Of a DNA stretch of 64,000 bases, positions 24,174 to 32,891 are shown in pieces; positions within the stretch are counted from its first letter, which is position 1, and every line of letters starts with the position of its first letter. Under the pieces are notes generated by a model. It was not told the origin of the DNA and ran no database searches. It was given only the letters and a program-made list of their open reading frames with translations. The position numbers and the translations under genes were made by a program. Origin of the DNA: JAGVSR01 sp033765145 (GTDB lineage Bacteria; Pseudomonadota; Alphaproteobacteria; Rhizobiales; Hyphomicrobiaceae); the NCBI GenBank assembly GCA_033765145.1, contig JANRIH010000034.1, forward strand, positions 1 to 64,000, written 5' to 3'.

Positions 24174-25565
24174 ATGGCCGGTTGGTATCTCAGCCTCACG
24201 CTCCTCCTGGTCGTGTCGGCGTTCTTCGCCGCGAGCAGTCGGGCGCGATCGGTGGCAGGCGGCAATTTCGCTGCCATGCACTCGCTGCCCAGCTATCACG
24301 GGCTCTATACCGCGACGATCGTCGTGGTGCCGATGCTGATCATCCTGGTTGCCGGTTCGATCGTCGTCGGGCAACTGGCGAACTACGCGGCCTATGGACG
24401 ACTTCCGGCCGACGTCGTCGGCGATCACCTGAAGCTCGGCGCGGCGATGCGCGAGGTCATGGGTCTCGCCGCCGGCCAGAAGATGGGCGAGCCATCTCCT
24501 GAAGTTCTCGCGGCTTCCGAATCGTATGCCAGCACTCTGTCGCTGGCCAATTGGATTATGCTCGGCATCGGCGGTCTCGTCGGGCTCCTGGCGCTCTTTG
24601 CGGGCGTCTCGAGCGTCAGCATGAATTTCCGCGCGCGGAACGCCTTCGAGCGCATCGTCACCGGCATCCTACTCGTCTGCGCGACGATCGCCGTGCTGAC
24701 GACGATCGGCATCGTGTTCTCGGTCGTCGGCGAAACGTATCGCTTCTTCTTCGATCCGGCCATCAAGGGCAAGCCGGGAGTCTTCGACTTCCTGTTCGGT
24801 ACGCAGTGGAACCCCCAGGCCGCGATGCGCGAGGACCAGGGCGAGATTTCGACCGCCTACGGCTTCCTGCCGCTGCTCGCCGGCACGCTCCTCATCACGA
24901 CGATCGCGATCCTCGTGGCGGGCCCGCTCGGCCTCTTTTCGGCGATTTACCTGGCAGAGTACGCGAGCCCGCGCACGCGGGCCGTCGCCAAGCCTATCCT
25001 GGAAATTCTGGCTGGCATCCCGACTGTCGTGCTCGGCTTCTTCGCCGCTCTGACAGTTGCGCCGCTCATCCGCGGTTGGGGCGAGAGCGTCGGGCTCGAC
25101 ATCGCGTCTGAAAGCGCGCTCGCCGCCGGCGTCGTGATGGGCATGATGATCATTCCCTTCATCTCGTCGCTCTCGGACGACGTCATCAACGCGGTTCCAC
25201 AGTCACTCCGCGACGGCGCCTATGCGATGGGTGCGACCAAGTCGGAGACGATCCGACAGGTCGTGCTGCCGGCCGCGCTGCCGGGCATCGTCTCGGCGTT
25301 CATGCTCGCCATCAGCCGCGCCATCGGCGAGACGATGATCGTCGTCATGGCCGCGGGACTTGCCGCAAATCTCACCTTCAACCCGCTCGACGCGGTGACG
25401 ACCATCACCGTCCAGATCAAGACGATCCTCGTCGGCGATCAGGAATTCGACAGCGCCAAGACGCTCGCCGCCTTCGCGCTCGGGTTCGTCCTCTTCTTCG
25501 TGACGCTCGTCCTCAACTTCATCGCCCTCAAGGTGGTGCAGAAATATCGAGAGCAATATGACTGA
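24174..25565 (+). CDS. pstC: Phosphate ABC transporter permease PstC
   Basis: A 463-residue inner-membrane permease. The start MAGWYLSLTLLL at 24174 is preferred over an upstream in-frame ATG at 24108 because the protein then begins directly with the first membrane helix and has a purine-rich site upstream. N-terminal helices and a periplasmic insert (about 65-135) precede the permease domain. The ABC permease EAA-type loop is GAYAMGATKSETIRQVVLPAALPGI. The domain includes LAGIPTVVLGFFA. It pairs with PstA to carry phosphate. The stop overlaps the pstA start by eight bases. The extended N-terminal half is common in alphaproteobacteria. Confidence 0.93.
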   Translation: MAGWYLSLTLLLVVSAFFAASSRARSVAGGNFAAMHSLPSYHGLYTATIVVVPMLIILVAGSIVVGQLANYAAYGRLPADVVGDHLKLGAAMREVMGLAAGQKMGEPSPEVLAASESYASTLSLANWIMLGIGGLVGLLALFAGVSSVSMNFRARNAFERIVTGILLVCATIAVLTTIGIVFSVVGETYRFFFDPAIKGKPGVFDFLFGTQWNPQAAMREDQGEISTAYGFLPLLAGTLLITTIAILVAGPLGLFSAIYLAEYASPRTRAVAKPILEILAGIPTVVLGFFAALTVAPLIRGWGESVGLDIASESALAAGVVMGMMIIPFISSLSDDVINAVPQSLRDGAYAMGATKSETIRQVVLPAALPGIVSAFMLAISRAIGETMIVVMAAGLAANLTFNPLDAVTTITVQIKTILVGDQEFDSAKTLAAFALGFVLFFVTLVLNFIALKVVQKYREQYD

Positions 25566-27291
25566 TCTCACCGCTCAAGGCGGCTCAGCCGAGTTGCCGC
25601 GCGTCGACTTCTCGGGTGCCGAAGCTCAGGCGCGTGTCCGCGCGCGATATCGAGCCGAGGCCCGCTTCCGCGCTTACGGCATTCTCGCGCTCGCGGTTAC
25701 GACGGCGTTCCTCGTGCTGCTGTTGGCATCGGTCGTCGGCAACGGCATTCCGGGCTTCTTCGCCCACGGCTTTACGACCGAGGTCGTCGTCGACAGGGCT
25801 AAAATCGACCCCGAGGGCAAGGGTGACGCGGATACGTTGCGCGCCGGCGACTATACGGCGATCGCGCGTGCAGCACTCGCCGACGCCGTGCCCGGAATAG
25901 AAAGCCGGCAGCTCAAGAAGGAGCTTAACAGCCTGTTGAGTTCGGGCGCTGGCGATGCGCTTCGAGAAGCCGTTGTCGCCGACCCTTCCCTTGTCGGGCA
26001 GAAGATCCCGGCGCGGTTCAAGTTCTCGGACGAGGCCGACATCTATCTGAAAGGCACCGGCACAACCGTCAGGTCCATCACCGAGACGCGCGGAATCGCG
26101 ACCCCGAGCGCCACCAAAGACGACGTGACGATCCTCGTCGCGGCGAACGCGTTCGCTGATGATGTCGCCGAGATCAAAGCGGAGCTTAAAGCTCGCGCCG
26201 ATGCCTTGACCGCGCTCGCTGATAATCGTGCCGCGCGCGGAGCGACGCCTGAAAGCCTGAGCGAGCTTCGCGGCGAAGCCACGGCTCTCATGGCGCGCTA
26301 CACTGCCAGTGCCACCGAGGAAACGCTCGACAGCAAGACGGCAAGCCGCCTGATCGCCATCAACGGCGGTGTCGTCAAGGCTGAAAAAATCACCCCGACG
26401 TCCATCGTGGGCAAAGCGATCATCCCCCTGCAGTCCACGGCGGATGCCGCACCCGGAACTTGGCAGATCATCGTCTACGAGACGCCGGAGGCCGACCGCA
26501 ACATCAACGACCGGCAAGTCACGTTCCTCGAGCGCTTGAAGGCCAAGGGCCAGGTCGAGAACTACTTCGATCTTAATTTCTTCACGTCCGGCGACAGTCG
26601 CGAGCCCGAACTTGCCGGCATTCAAGGTGCGCTCGTCGGCTCCATCCTGACTCTGCTCGTGACGATCGGGCTCTGTCTCCCGATTGGCGTTCTCGCGGCG
26701 GTCTATCTTGAAGAGTTCGCGCCGAAGAACTGGCTGACTGAGATCATCGAGATCAACATCAACAACCTCGCCGCGGTGCCGTCGATCGTGTTCGGTCTGC
26801 TTGGCCTCGCCGTGTTCCTCAATTTCTTCGGAATGCCGCGCTCGGCGCCGCTCGTCGGCGGCCTCGTACTTGCCCTCCTTGTACTACCGACGATCATCAT
26901 CGCGTCGCGCGCTGCCCTGAAGGCCGTGCCGCCGTCCATTCGTGAAGCGGCGCTCGGGATCGGGGCCTCGAAGCAGCAGGCGATCTTCCACCACGTCCTG
27001 CCACTCGCGATGCCGGGCATCATGACCGGCACGATCATCGGCATGGCGCACGCACTCGGCGAGACCGCGCCGCTGCTCATGATCGGCATGGTCGCGTTCA
27101 TCGTCGACGTGCCTCAGGGGCTGACGGACGCTGCGACCGTGCTTCCTGTTCAGATCTTCCTCTGGTCCGACCTGCCCGAACCGGCCTTCCAGGCCAAGAC
27201 GGCGGCTGCGATCATCGTCCTGCTGGGGGTCCTGTTCTTGATGAACGGCGCCGCCATCTGGCTGCGCAAGAAATTCGAGCGCCGCTGGTAG
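25558..27291 (+). CDS. pstA: Phosphate ABC transporter permease PstA, long form
   Basis: A 577-residue permease, about twice the length of enterobacterial PstA. The first membrane helix (about 40-62) is followed by a large periplasmic region (about 65-350, rich in Ala, Lys, Asp and Glu), then the conserved five-helix permease core starting GALVGSILTLLVTIGLCLPIG. The EAA loop reads REAALGIGASKQQAIFHHVLPLAMPGI. The long N-terminal periplasmic insert is known in Hyphomicrobiales and related alphaproteobacteria. It overlaps pstC by eight bases and precedes pstB by 39. Confidence 0.93.
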   Translation: MTDLTAQGGSAELPRVDFSGAEAQARVRARYRAEARFRAYGILALAVTTAFLVLLLASVVGNGIPGFFAHGFTTEVVVDRAKIDPEGKGDADTLRAGDYTAIARAALADAVPGIESRQLKKELNSLLSSGAGDALREAVVADPSLVGQKIPARFKFSDEADIYLKGTGTTVRSITETRGIATPSATKDDVTILVAANAFADDVAEIKAELKARADALTALADNRAARGATPESLSELRGEATALMARYTASATEETLDSKTASRLIAINGGVVKAEKITPTSIVGKAIIPLQSTADAAPGTWQIIVYETPEADRNINDRQVTFLERLKAKGQVENYFDLNFFTSGDSREPELAGIQGALVGSILTLLVTIGLCLPIGVLAAVYLEEFAPKNWLTEIIEININNLAAVPSIVFGLLGLAVFLNFFGMPRSAPLVGGLVLALLVLPTIIIASRAALKAVPPSIREAALGIGASKQQAIFHHVLPLAMPGIMTGTIIGMAHALGETAPLLMIGMVAFIVDVPQGLTDAATVLPVQIFLWSDLPEPAFQAKTAAAIIVLLGVLFLMNGAAIWLRKKFERRW

Positions 27292-27330
27292 TCTTCGGCC
27301 TTTTCACAGTGTTGAGACAGAGCTACACCC

Positions 27331-28152
27331 ATGGACATGCGACCCTTACCCATCGAGACGATGCATTCTGACCCTAAGGTTGCCGCGCAGCCCGCGCGGA
27401 CAAAGGTCACTGCCCGGGATGTCAACGTCTTCTACGGCGAGAAGCACGCGCTGAAGAGCGTGAACGTCGACATCCCCGAAAAGTCGGTCACTGCGTTCAT
27501 CGGACCGTCGGGTTGCGGCAAGTCCACGTTCCTGCGTTGCATCAACCGCATGAACGATACCGTTGCCTCAGCCCGCGTGACCGGGCTCATCGAGATCGAC
27601 GGGCAGAACATCTATGATCCGAAGCTCGATCCGGTGCAGCTTCGCGCACGCGTCGGCATGGTGTTCCAGAAACCCAACCCGTTCCCGAAATCGATCTACG
27701 AGAACATCGCCTACGGTCCGCGCATTCATGGTCTTTTCCGTACCAAGGCGGAACTCGATCACATCGTCGAGTCGAGCCTCCGGAAGGCGGGCCTGTTCGA
27801 AGAAGTGAAGGACCGCATCAACGACTCGGGCACCGGCCTTTCGGGCGGTCAGCAGCAGCGCCTCTGCATCGCGCGCACGATCGCGATCAATCCCGAAGTC
27901 ATTCTCATGGACGAGCCCTGCTCGGCACTCGACCCGATCGCCACGGCGCGCGTCGAGGAACTGATCAGTGAACTGCGGCAGAACTTCACGATCATCATCG
28001 TCACGCACTCGATGCAGCAGGCGGCGCGCGTCTCGCAGCAGACTGCCTTCTTCCACCTCGGCAATCTCGTCGAGGTCGGGTCCACGTCGACGATGTTCAC
28101 TAACCCCACCGACAAGCGCACGCAGGATTACATCACCGGCCGGTTCGGTTAG
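27331..28152 (+). CDS. pstB: Phosphate ABC transporter ATPase
   Basis: A 273-residue ABC ATPase that drives PstCA. Walker A is GPSGCGKST at 58-66, the signature is LSGGQQQRLCIARTIA and Walker B is VILMDEPCSALDP, with the switch histidine in VTHSMQQAARVS. The PstB-specific opening (VFYGEKHALKSVNVDIPE) is present. Another possible start two codons downstream (MRPLP) cannot be excluded. It is followed by phoU after about 50 bases in the same operon. Confidence 0.95.
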   Translation: MDMRPLPIETMHSDPKVAAQPARTKVTARDVNVFYGEKHALKSVNVDIPEKSVTAFIGPSGCGKSTFLRCINRMNDTVASARVTGLIEIDGQNIYDPKLDPVQLRARVGMVFQKPNPFPKSIYENIAYGPRIHGLFRTKAELDHIVESSLRKAGLFEEVKDRINDSGTGLSGGQQQRLCIARTIAINPEVILMDEPCSALDPIATARVEELISELRQNFTIIIVTHSMQQAARVSQQTAFFHLGNLVEVGSTSTMFTNPTDKRTQDYITGRFG

Positions 28153-28202
28153 TTTCGGGAGCTAGTGCCGTGTTTTCGAGAACGCCTCGCGAGGAGGTTA
28201 AA

Positions 28203-28922
28203 GTGAATATGTCAGGCGAGCACATCGTCAAGTCGTATGAGCAGGAGCTCAACCTGCTCGACGCCAAGATTGGGCAGATGGGCGGTCTCGCCGAGCAACT
28301 GGTCGGCGAAAGTTTCGACGCACTCGAGAGCCACAATCCGCGGCGCGCCGAAGCCACTGTCGCGAGCGATGCGACGATCGACCAGCTCCATCGCGAGATC
28401 GAAGAGCAAGTCGTTTCGATGATCGCGCGGCGTCAGCCGATGGCCGACGACCTCCGTCAGATCATCTCGGTCTTGAAGGTGGCGGGCGAACTCGAGCGAA
28501 TCGGCGATCTCGCAAAGAACGTCGCTAAGCGCGCGCTTGCGATCTCGGGCGAAAATCATCCCAAGGCCCTGCTGACCGGGCTTCGTCACATGGTCGACCT
28601 CGCGTCACATCAGTTGAAGGACGTATTGGATGCGTTCGCGGCGCGCGACGTCGATCGCGCGCTCGCCGTCTGGCGGCACGACGAGAAGCTGGACGCGGTC
28701 TACAATTCGGTATTCCGCGAACTTCTGACCTACATGATGGAAGACCCGCGCAATATCGGGCTCTGCACGCACCTGCTGTTCGTGGCGAAGAATTTCGAAC
28801 GGATCGGCGATCATACTACGAACATCGCGGAGACCGTCACGTTCATGGCCCGCGGCGCTCCTCCGAGCGGGGACCGGCCGAAGAACGACCAAACAAGCTC
28901 GACGCTCATCGGCTCGAGCTGA
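28203..28922 (+). CDS. phoU: Phosphate signalling protein PhoU
   Basis: A PhoU of about 239 residues, made of two three-helix bundles that repress PhoR signalling when the Pst transporter is saturated. The metal-cluster motifs of the family appear twice (LERIGDLAKNVAKRA and FERIGDHTTNIAETV). The start is set at GTG 28203, five bases after a perfect AGGAGG; the ATG at 28209 is nearly as good, while an upstream in-frame GTG at 28170 has no ribosome site. It lies between pstB and phoB and is probably cotranscribed with both. Confidence 0.93.
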   Translation: MNMSGEHIVKSYEQELNLLDAKIGQMGGLAEQLVGESFDALESHNPRRAEATVASDATIDQLHREIEEQVVSMIARRQPMADDLRQIISVLKVAGELERIGDLAKNVAKRALAISGENHPKALLTGLRHMVDLASHQLKDVLDAFAARDVDRALAVWRHDEKLDAVYNSVFRELLTYMMEDPRNIGLCTHLLFVAKNFERIGDHTTNIAETVTFMARGAPPSGDRPKNDQTSSTLIGSS

Positions 28923-28947
28923 TCGACGTCCCCAACGAGAGATACGG

Positions 28948-29637
28948 ATGGCTGCGAAGGTTCTGATCGTGGAGGACGAGGAGTCGCTGGTAACGCTCCT
29001 CACCTACAATTTCCAAGTCGAAGGCTACGACATCGCGACGTGTAAATCGGGCTCGGATGCCCTGATGGTCGTCAACGAGGAACGTCCCGACGTCGTCGTG
29101 CTCGACTGGATGCTGCCGGGTCTCGCGGGCATCGAAATCTGCCGGCAGATCCGCGCCCGGCCGGAGACGAAAGCGCTGCCCATCATCATGCTGACGGCGC
29201 GCGGCGAGGAAGCGGATCGCATCCGCGGTCTGGCGACCGGGGCCGACGATTACGTCGTCAAGCCGTTTTCGGTGTCCGAACTCGTCGCTCGGGTGAAGGC
29301 GCTGCTCCGCCGGTCGGCGCCGGAGCGGATCGCGGACGTCCTCGAAGGTAACGGCGTCAAGCTCGATCGGGTCGCGCACCGGGTCACGCGGTTCGGCCGC
29401 GAGGTGAACCTCGGACCGACGGAATACCGCCTGCTCGAGCAGTTCATGGAAAACACGGGCCGCGTCTTGAGCCGTGCGCAGCTTCTCGACGGCACCTGGG
29501 GACGGGACGCAGAAGTGGACGAGCGGACGGTCGATGTCCATGTCGGCCGGCTCCGCAAGGCCGTCGTGCGCGGCACCGAGCCCGATCCCATCCGCACAGT
29601 ACGCGGCGCGGGCTACGTGTTCGACGAGAAGCCATAG
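28948..29637 (+). CDS. phoB: Phosphate-regulon response regulator PhoB
   Basis: A 229-residue OmpR/PhoB-family response regulator. The receiver domain has Glu9-Asp10, the phosphorylated Asp53 in VVLDWMLPG and the KPFSVSEL lysine. The winged-helix DNA-binding domain (about 135-228) carries GPTEYRLLEQFMEN and DERTVDVHVGRLRKAV, the PhoB recognition helix. Activated PhoB binds Pho boxes such as the candidate before pstS. It is the last gene of phoR-pstSCAB-phoU-phoB and faces the convergent TetR gene. Confidence 0.95.
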   Translation: MAAKVLIVEDEESLVTLLTYNFQVEGYDIATCKSGSDALMVVNEERPDVVVLDWMLPGLAGIEICRQIRARPETKALPIIMLTARGEEADRIRGLATGADDYVVKPFSVSELVARVKALLRRSAPERIADVLEGNGVKLDRVAHRVTRFGREVNLGPTEYRLLEQFMENTGRVLSRAQLLDGTWGRDAEVDERTVDVHVGRLRKAVVRGTEPDPIRTVRGAGYVFDEKP

Positions 29638-29686
29638 CCGCGTTTGACGCCGACGGCGCCGGCTCGTGCAAAATGCGCAGGCTTCC

Positions 29687-30394
29687 TCAGATCCCGGCCG
29701 ACCGGCGCGCCTGCGTGCGATGGCGGCGCGGGGGCATCGTCCCGGGAGCGTTTCCCTTGACGCCGATCCCCTCGATGAACGCGGTCATGGTCTCGGCGAA
29801 CGCGCGGTCGGGGTCGAGCTTGCGGAATGCCGGGACGAGGCTCAATTTCGAGGGGAAGTGATCGGCATCGATCGCGGTCATGCGATCGAGTTCCTCGCCC
29901 GCAAGCGGCTTAATGAGGCCTTCGATCTCGGCGAAGGCAAATCCCAACACAAATGCGAAGTACGACAGTCCGATGGCGGCCGCCTCGGATTTCGAGAGTC
30001 CAGCGTCGAGCATTGCGCGGTACACGATCTCGCTCGAGGCATGGTCCTCGGGGCCGGTCGCGCGATAGCGGAAATGCAGGCGGAAGACGGACGGGCTTTC
30101 GTGCGCGCGGCGGCGGTAGGCATCGGCGACGGCCATCAGGGCGTCTTTCCAGCAGCCGTCGGGCTCGCGGATCTCGATCCCGGACAGCGCGCGGTCGGCG
30201 ATCCCGCGCAAGATGGCGTCCTTCGACCCGGCATGGTGGAGTACCGTCATCGGGTCGACGCCCAGGCGGGCGCCGAGTTTCCTGACCGAAAAGCCCGCCT
30301 CTCCGCCTTCCTCGTAGAGCGCGAAAGCCGCGTCTAGGATGGCGTTCCGGTCGAGCCCGCGGGGCGCGTGGGGATTTGGCTTCGGCTTTGCCAC
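29687..30394 (-). CDS. TetR/AcrR-family repressor facing the polyamine operon
   Basis: A 235-residue TetR-type regulator. The helix-turn-helix is at about 18-62 (NAILDAAFALYEEGG, then VRKLGARLGVDPMTVLHHAGSK), followed by a helical ligand-binding domain and a basic tail (PPRRHRTQARR). The start is GTG at 30394, in frame with an AAGGG ribosome site. A much longer in-frame ORF reaches upstream but loses family similarity. It is divergent from the nine-gene polyamine operon at 30775-42728, and a palindrome lies in the shared region. Repression of that operon and of itself, relieved by an amine-derived ligand, is the likely role but is inferred. Confidence 0.8.
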   Translation of the reverse strand: MAKPKPNPHAPRGLDRNAILDAAFALYEEGGEAGFSVRKLGARLGVDPMTVLHHAGSKDAILRGIADRALSGIEIREPDGCWKDALMAVADAYRRRAHESPSVFRLHFRYRATGPEDHASSEIVYRAMLDAGLSKSEAAAIGLSYFAFVLGFAFAEIEGLIKPLAGEELDRMTAIDADHFPSKLSLVPAFRKLDPDRAFAETMTAFIEGIGVKGNAPGTMPPRRHRTQARRSAGI

Positions 30395-30402
30395 AATGAC
30401 CC

Positions 30403-30431
30403 TTGACAGTTCTACACTGTAGGACATACGT
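30403..30431 (+). promoter_or_regulatory. Promoter with palindromic operator as its spacer
   Basis: A perfect -35 hexamer TTGACA (30403-30408) is followed by a 17-bp spacer that is itself the palindrome GTTCTACA-C-TGTAGGAC (30409-30425; one mismatch), then ATACGT as a weak -10 (30426-30431). Binding of the divergent TetR-type protein here would block the promoter of the polyamine operon. The palindrome begins 15 bases upstream of the regulator's GTG start, so it could also autoregulate. Promoter and operator are predictions. Confidence 0.6.
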
Positions 30432-30564
30432 TCTCGGCAATGGCGCTGGCTTTGTAAAGCCCCCCTGTCGCCCGGGTTGCGGATCGCGCCCAAGCAGGCG
30501 ACGGCAGGAGGCGTGTAGCCCGCGTCGGTCGAAACTTGAAGCGCGAAGCAGGGAGGCACGTCCG

Positions 30565-30729
30565 ATGATCCGTTCTGATGTCGTGCCTGCCGCACATACG
30601 ACGACACCTGCGACGACTGTCCGCCGCCGCCCCCTGGTGCGCCAGCCCGGACTTTCGCAGAAGGCCGAGCTTCTCATACTCTGCGCACGCATCGGCTTCA
30701 CGCCCCCGGGAGACCGCCAGCACGTCTGA
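30565..30729 (+). CDS. Possible 54-residue leader ORF
   Basis: An ATG at 30565 with a GGGAGG ribosome site eight bases upstream opens a 54-residue frame (MIRSDVVPAAHTTTPATTV...) that ends 45 bases before the aminotransferase start. It shows no recognised domain or signal. It lies in the 380-base interval between regulator and operon, which otherwise holds only the promoter/operator. It could be a leader peptide or chance; the ribosome site is its only support. Confidence 0.25.
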   Translation: MIRSDVVPAAHTTTPATTVRRRPLVRQPGLSQKAELLILCARIGFTPPGDRQHV

Positions 30730-30774
30730 TCGCGGGCCCTCAAGGGTCATCATTCAGCTGGAGGTCTCACATCG

Positions 30775-32157
30775 ATGTCGAACACCGTCTCAACGGCTCG
30801 CCTCAAAGAGCTCGACGCGCGTCATCACCTGCATCCCTTCTCCAATCACAAGTCGCTCCGCGCGGCCGGCGCGCGCGTGATCGTGCGCGGCGAAGGCCCC
30901 TACATCTTCGACAGCGAAGGCAAGCGCATTCTCGACGGGATGTCGGGGCTCTGGACGACGAACATCGGCTACGGGCGGCGCGAACTGGCTGATGCGGCCT
31001 ATGCGCAGATGCTTGAGCTGCCCTATTACAACACGTTCTTCCAGACGACCCATCCGCCGGTCATTGCGCTCTCGCAGAAGCTCGCGGAGATCGCACCCGC
31101 GGGCATCAGCCAGGTGTTCTACGGCTCGTCGGGGTCTGAATCGAACGACACCGCCGTCCGCCTCATCCGCCACTACTGGCACATCAAGGGCGAACCCAAG
31201 CGGCATGTCATCATCAGCCGGCGCAATGCCTATCACGGCTCGACGAATGTCGCGGCCTCGATGGGCGGCATGGCGCTGATGCACAGCCAGCTTTATCCCG
31301 TCTACGACGGCTTCCGCCACGTGCTGGAACCCTACTGGTACGGCAATTCGGAAGAGGGCGAGACGCCGGAGGCGTTCGGGCTCCGCGCGGCCAAGGCCGT
31401 CGAGGATGAAATTCTCGCCGTCGGGCCGGAGAACGTCGCGGCGTTCGTCGGCGAACCGATCCAAGGCGCGGGCGGCCTCAAGATCGCGCCCTCGACCTAC
31501 TGGCCGGCGGTCCAACGCATCGTCGACAAGTATGGCATCCTGTTCCTGGCCGACGAGGTCATCACCGGCTTCGGACGCACGGGCCGCTGGTTCGCGTCGG
31601 ACTATTACGGCATCCGTCCGGACCTCGTGACCTTCGCGAAGGCCGCGACCTCGGGCTACATCCCGCTCTCGGGCCTCCTCGTCGGAGACCGCGTCGCGAA
31701 CGCGCTCGCGGCTCACGACGACGAATTCTACCACGGCTACACCTACGCCGGGCATCCCGTGGCCTGCGCGGTCGCTCTCGCCAACATCGACATCATGCAG
31801 AAGGAACGGCTAGTCGAGCGCGTCAACGAGTTCTCGGGCCCTGCACTCGCGAAGGTGCTGCAGAAGTTCAAGGATCATCCCCTCGTCGGCGAGGTGCGCT
31901 CGGTCGGCCTCCTCGGCGCCATCGAACTCGTCGCCGACAAGCGCAAGCGGACGCGTTTCGCGGACCCGGGCCGGGTCGGCACGATCTGCCGCAACCATTT
32001 CGCGCGCGAAGGCTACATCATGCGCGCGATCGGCGACACGATGGTCACGGCGCCGCCGTTGATCATGTCCCAGGAGCATTTCGACGAAGCCGAGCGCGTC
32101 ATCGCCAAAGTTCTCGATCTAACGCTCAACGACGTCGCGGGAGAACTGGCAGCATGA
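30775..32157 (+). CDS. Class III aminotransferase, putrescine-pyruvate type
   Basis: A 460-residue PLP-dependent aminotransferase, similar in layout to SpuC-like putrescine/polyamine--pyruvate transaminases. The PLP lysine is Lys289 in TFAKAATSGYIPLSG. The cofactor aspartate lies in FLADEVITGFGRTG, and the phosphate-binding GSSGSESNDTAVRL is at about 118. It would convert putrescine or a related diamine to the aminoaldehyde, feeding the aldehyde dehydrogenases downstream. It is the first gene of the operon and shares an ATGA overlap with the amidase-like gene. Other omega-amine substrates (cadaverine, beta-alanine) are possible, and the symbol is left blank. Confidence 0.85.
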   Translation: MSNTVSTARLKELDARHHLHPFSNHKSLRAAGARVIVRGEGPYIFDSEGKRILDGMSGLWTTNIGYGRRELADAAYAQMLELPYYNTFFQTTHPPVIALSQKLAEIAPAGISQVFYGSSGSESNDTAVRLIRHYWHIKGEPKRHVIISRRNAYHGSTNVAASMGGMALMHSQLYPVYDGFRHVLEPYWYGNSEEGETPEAFGLRAAKAVEDEILAVGPENVAAFVGEPIQGAGGLKIAPSTYWPAVQRIVDKYGILFLADEVITGFGRTGRWFASDYYGIRPDLVTFAKAATSGYIPLSGLLVGDRVANALAAHDDEFYHGYTYAGHPVACAVALANIDIMQKERLVERVNEFSGPALAKVLQKFKDHPLVGEVRSVGLLGAIELVADKRKRTRFADPGRVGTICRNHFAREGYIMRAIGDTMVTAPPLIMSQEHFDEAERVIAKVLDLTLNDVAGELAA

Positions 32158-32891
32158 GCCGGCGACCGATCGTCGTCATTCCCGGCTGCTCGAAGCGGAT
32201 CGACGATTACACCTTCGATGCCGTCAGCCGGCAGTATTCCGCGGCCGTCGCCCAGGTCGCGGAATGCCAGCCGCTGATCATCCCGCTCGACACCGCACTC
32301 GTCGACCTCCCCGCGATCCTCGCGATCGCGGACGGCATCCTCTTGTCGGGCAGCCCGTCGAATGTGCATCCGTCGAACTACAGCGAAGAAGCGCCGATCC
32401 TGCCCGACAAAGTCGATCCGGCGCGCGATGCGCTGACGCTGCCGCTCATCCGAATCGCGAAAGAGGAGAAAGTGCCGCTCTTCGCGATCTGCCGGGGCGT
32501 GCAGGAGGTCAACGTCGCACTCGGCGGCACGCTGCATCAAGCCGTGCAGGAGCAGCCGGGACACATGGATCACCGGGAGCGCAAAGAACTGGCGCTCGAC
32601 GAGCGTTGGGCGCCGAAGCATCCGATCCGGCTCGAAGGGCAATTGCGCGACTGGATCGGCAAGAGCGAGATCATGGTCAACTCGCTCCATGGCCAGGGTC
32701 TCAGGACGCTCGCCAAGGGCCTCACGCCTGAGGCCTTCGCCGAGGACGGCCTTGTCGAAGCCGTGCGCGGTCCCGAGGATCATCCTTTCTTTCTCGGCGT
32801 GCAATGGCACCCGGAATGGAAGGCTCAGAGCAATCCTGTTTCACAAGAGCTGTTCCGCAGGTTCGGCGCGGCCATCCGAGAGCAATCATGA
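32154..32891 (+). CDS. puuD: Gamma-glutamyl-GABA hydrolase (PuuD-like)
   Basis: A 245-residue class I glutamine-amidotransferase-like hydrolase (peptidase C26). The nucleophile is Cys113 in LFAICRGVQEVN, and His219/Glu221 lie in VQWHPEW, completing the triad. An oxyanion loop LLSGSPSNV is at about 64. It releases GABA from gamma-glutamyl-GABA in the Puu route of putrescine breakdown. It overlaps the preceding aminotransferase and the following glutamine synthetase-like gene by four bases each, indicating coupling. PuuA-like and aldehyde dehydrogenase neighbours support the assignment. Confidence 0.85.
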   Translation: MSRRPIVVIPGCSKRIDDYTFDAVSRQYSAAVAQVAECQPLIIPLDTALVDLPAILAIADGILLSGSPSNVHPSNYSEEAPILPDKVDPARDALTLPLIRIAKEEKVPLFAICRGVQEVNVALGGTLHQAVQEQPGHMDHRERKELALDERWAPKHPIRLEGQLRDWIGKSEIMVNSLHGQGLRTLAKGLTPEAFAEDGLVEAVRGPEDHPFFLGVQWHPEWKAQSNPVSQELFRRFGAAIREQS

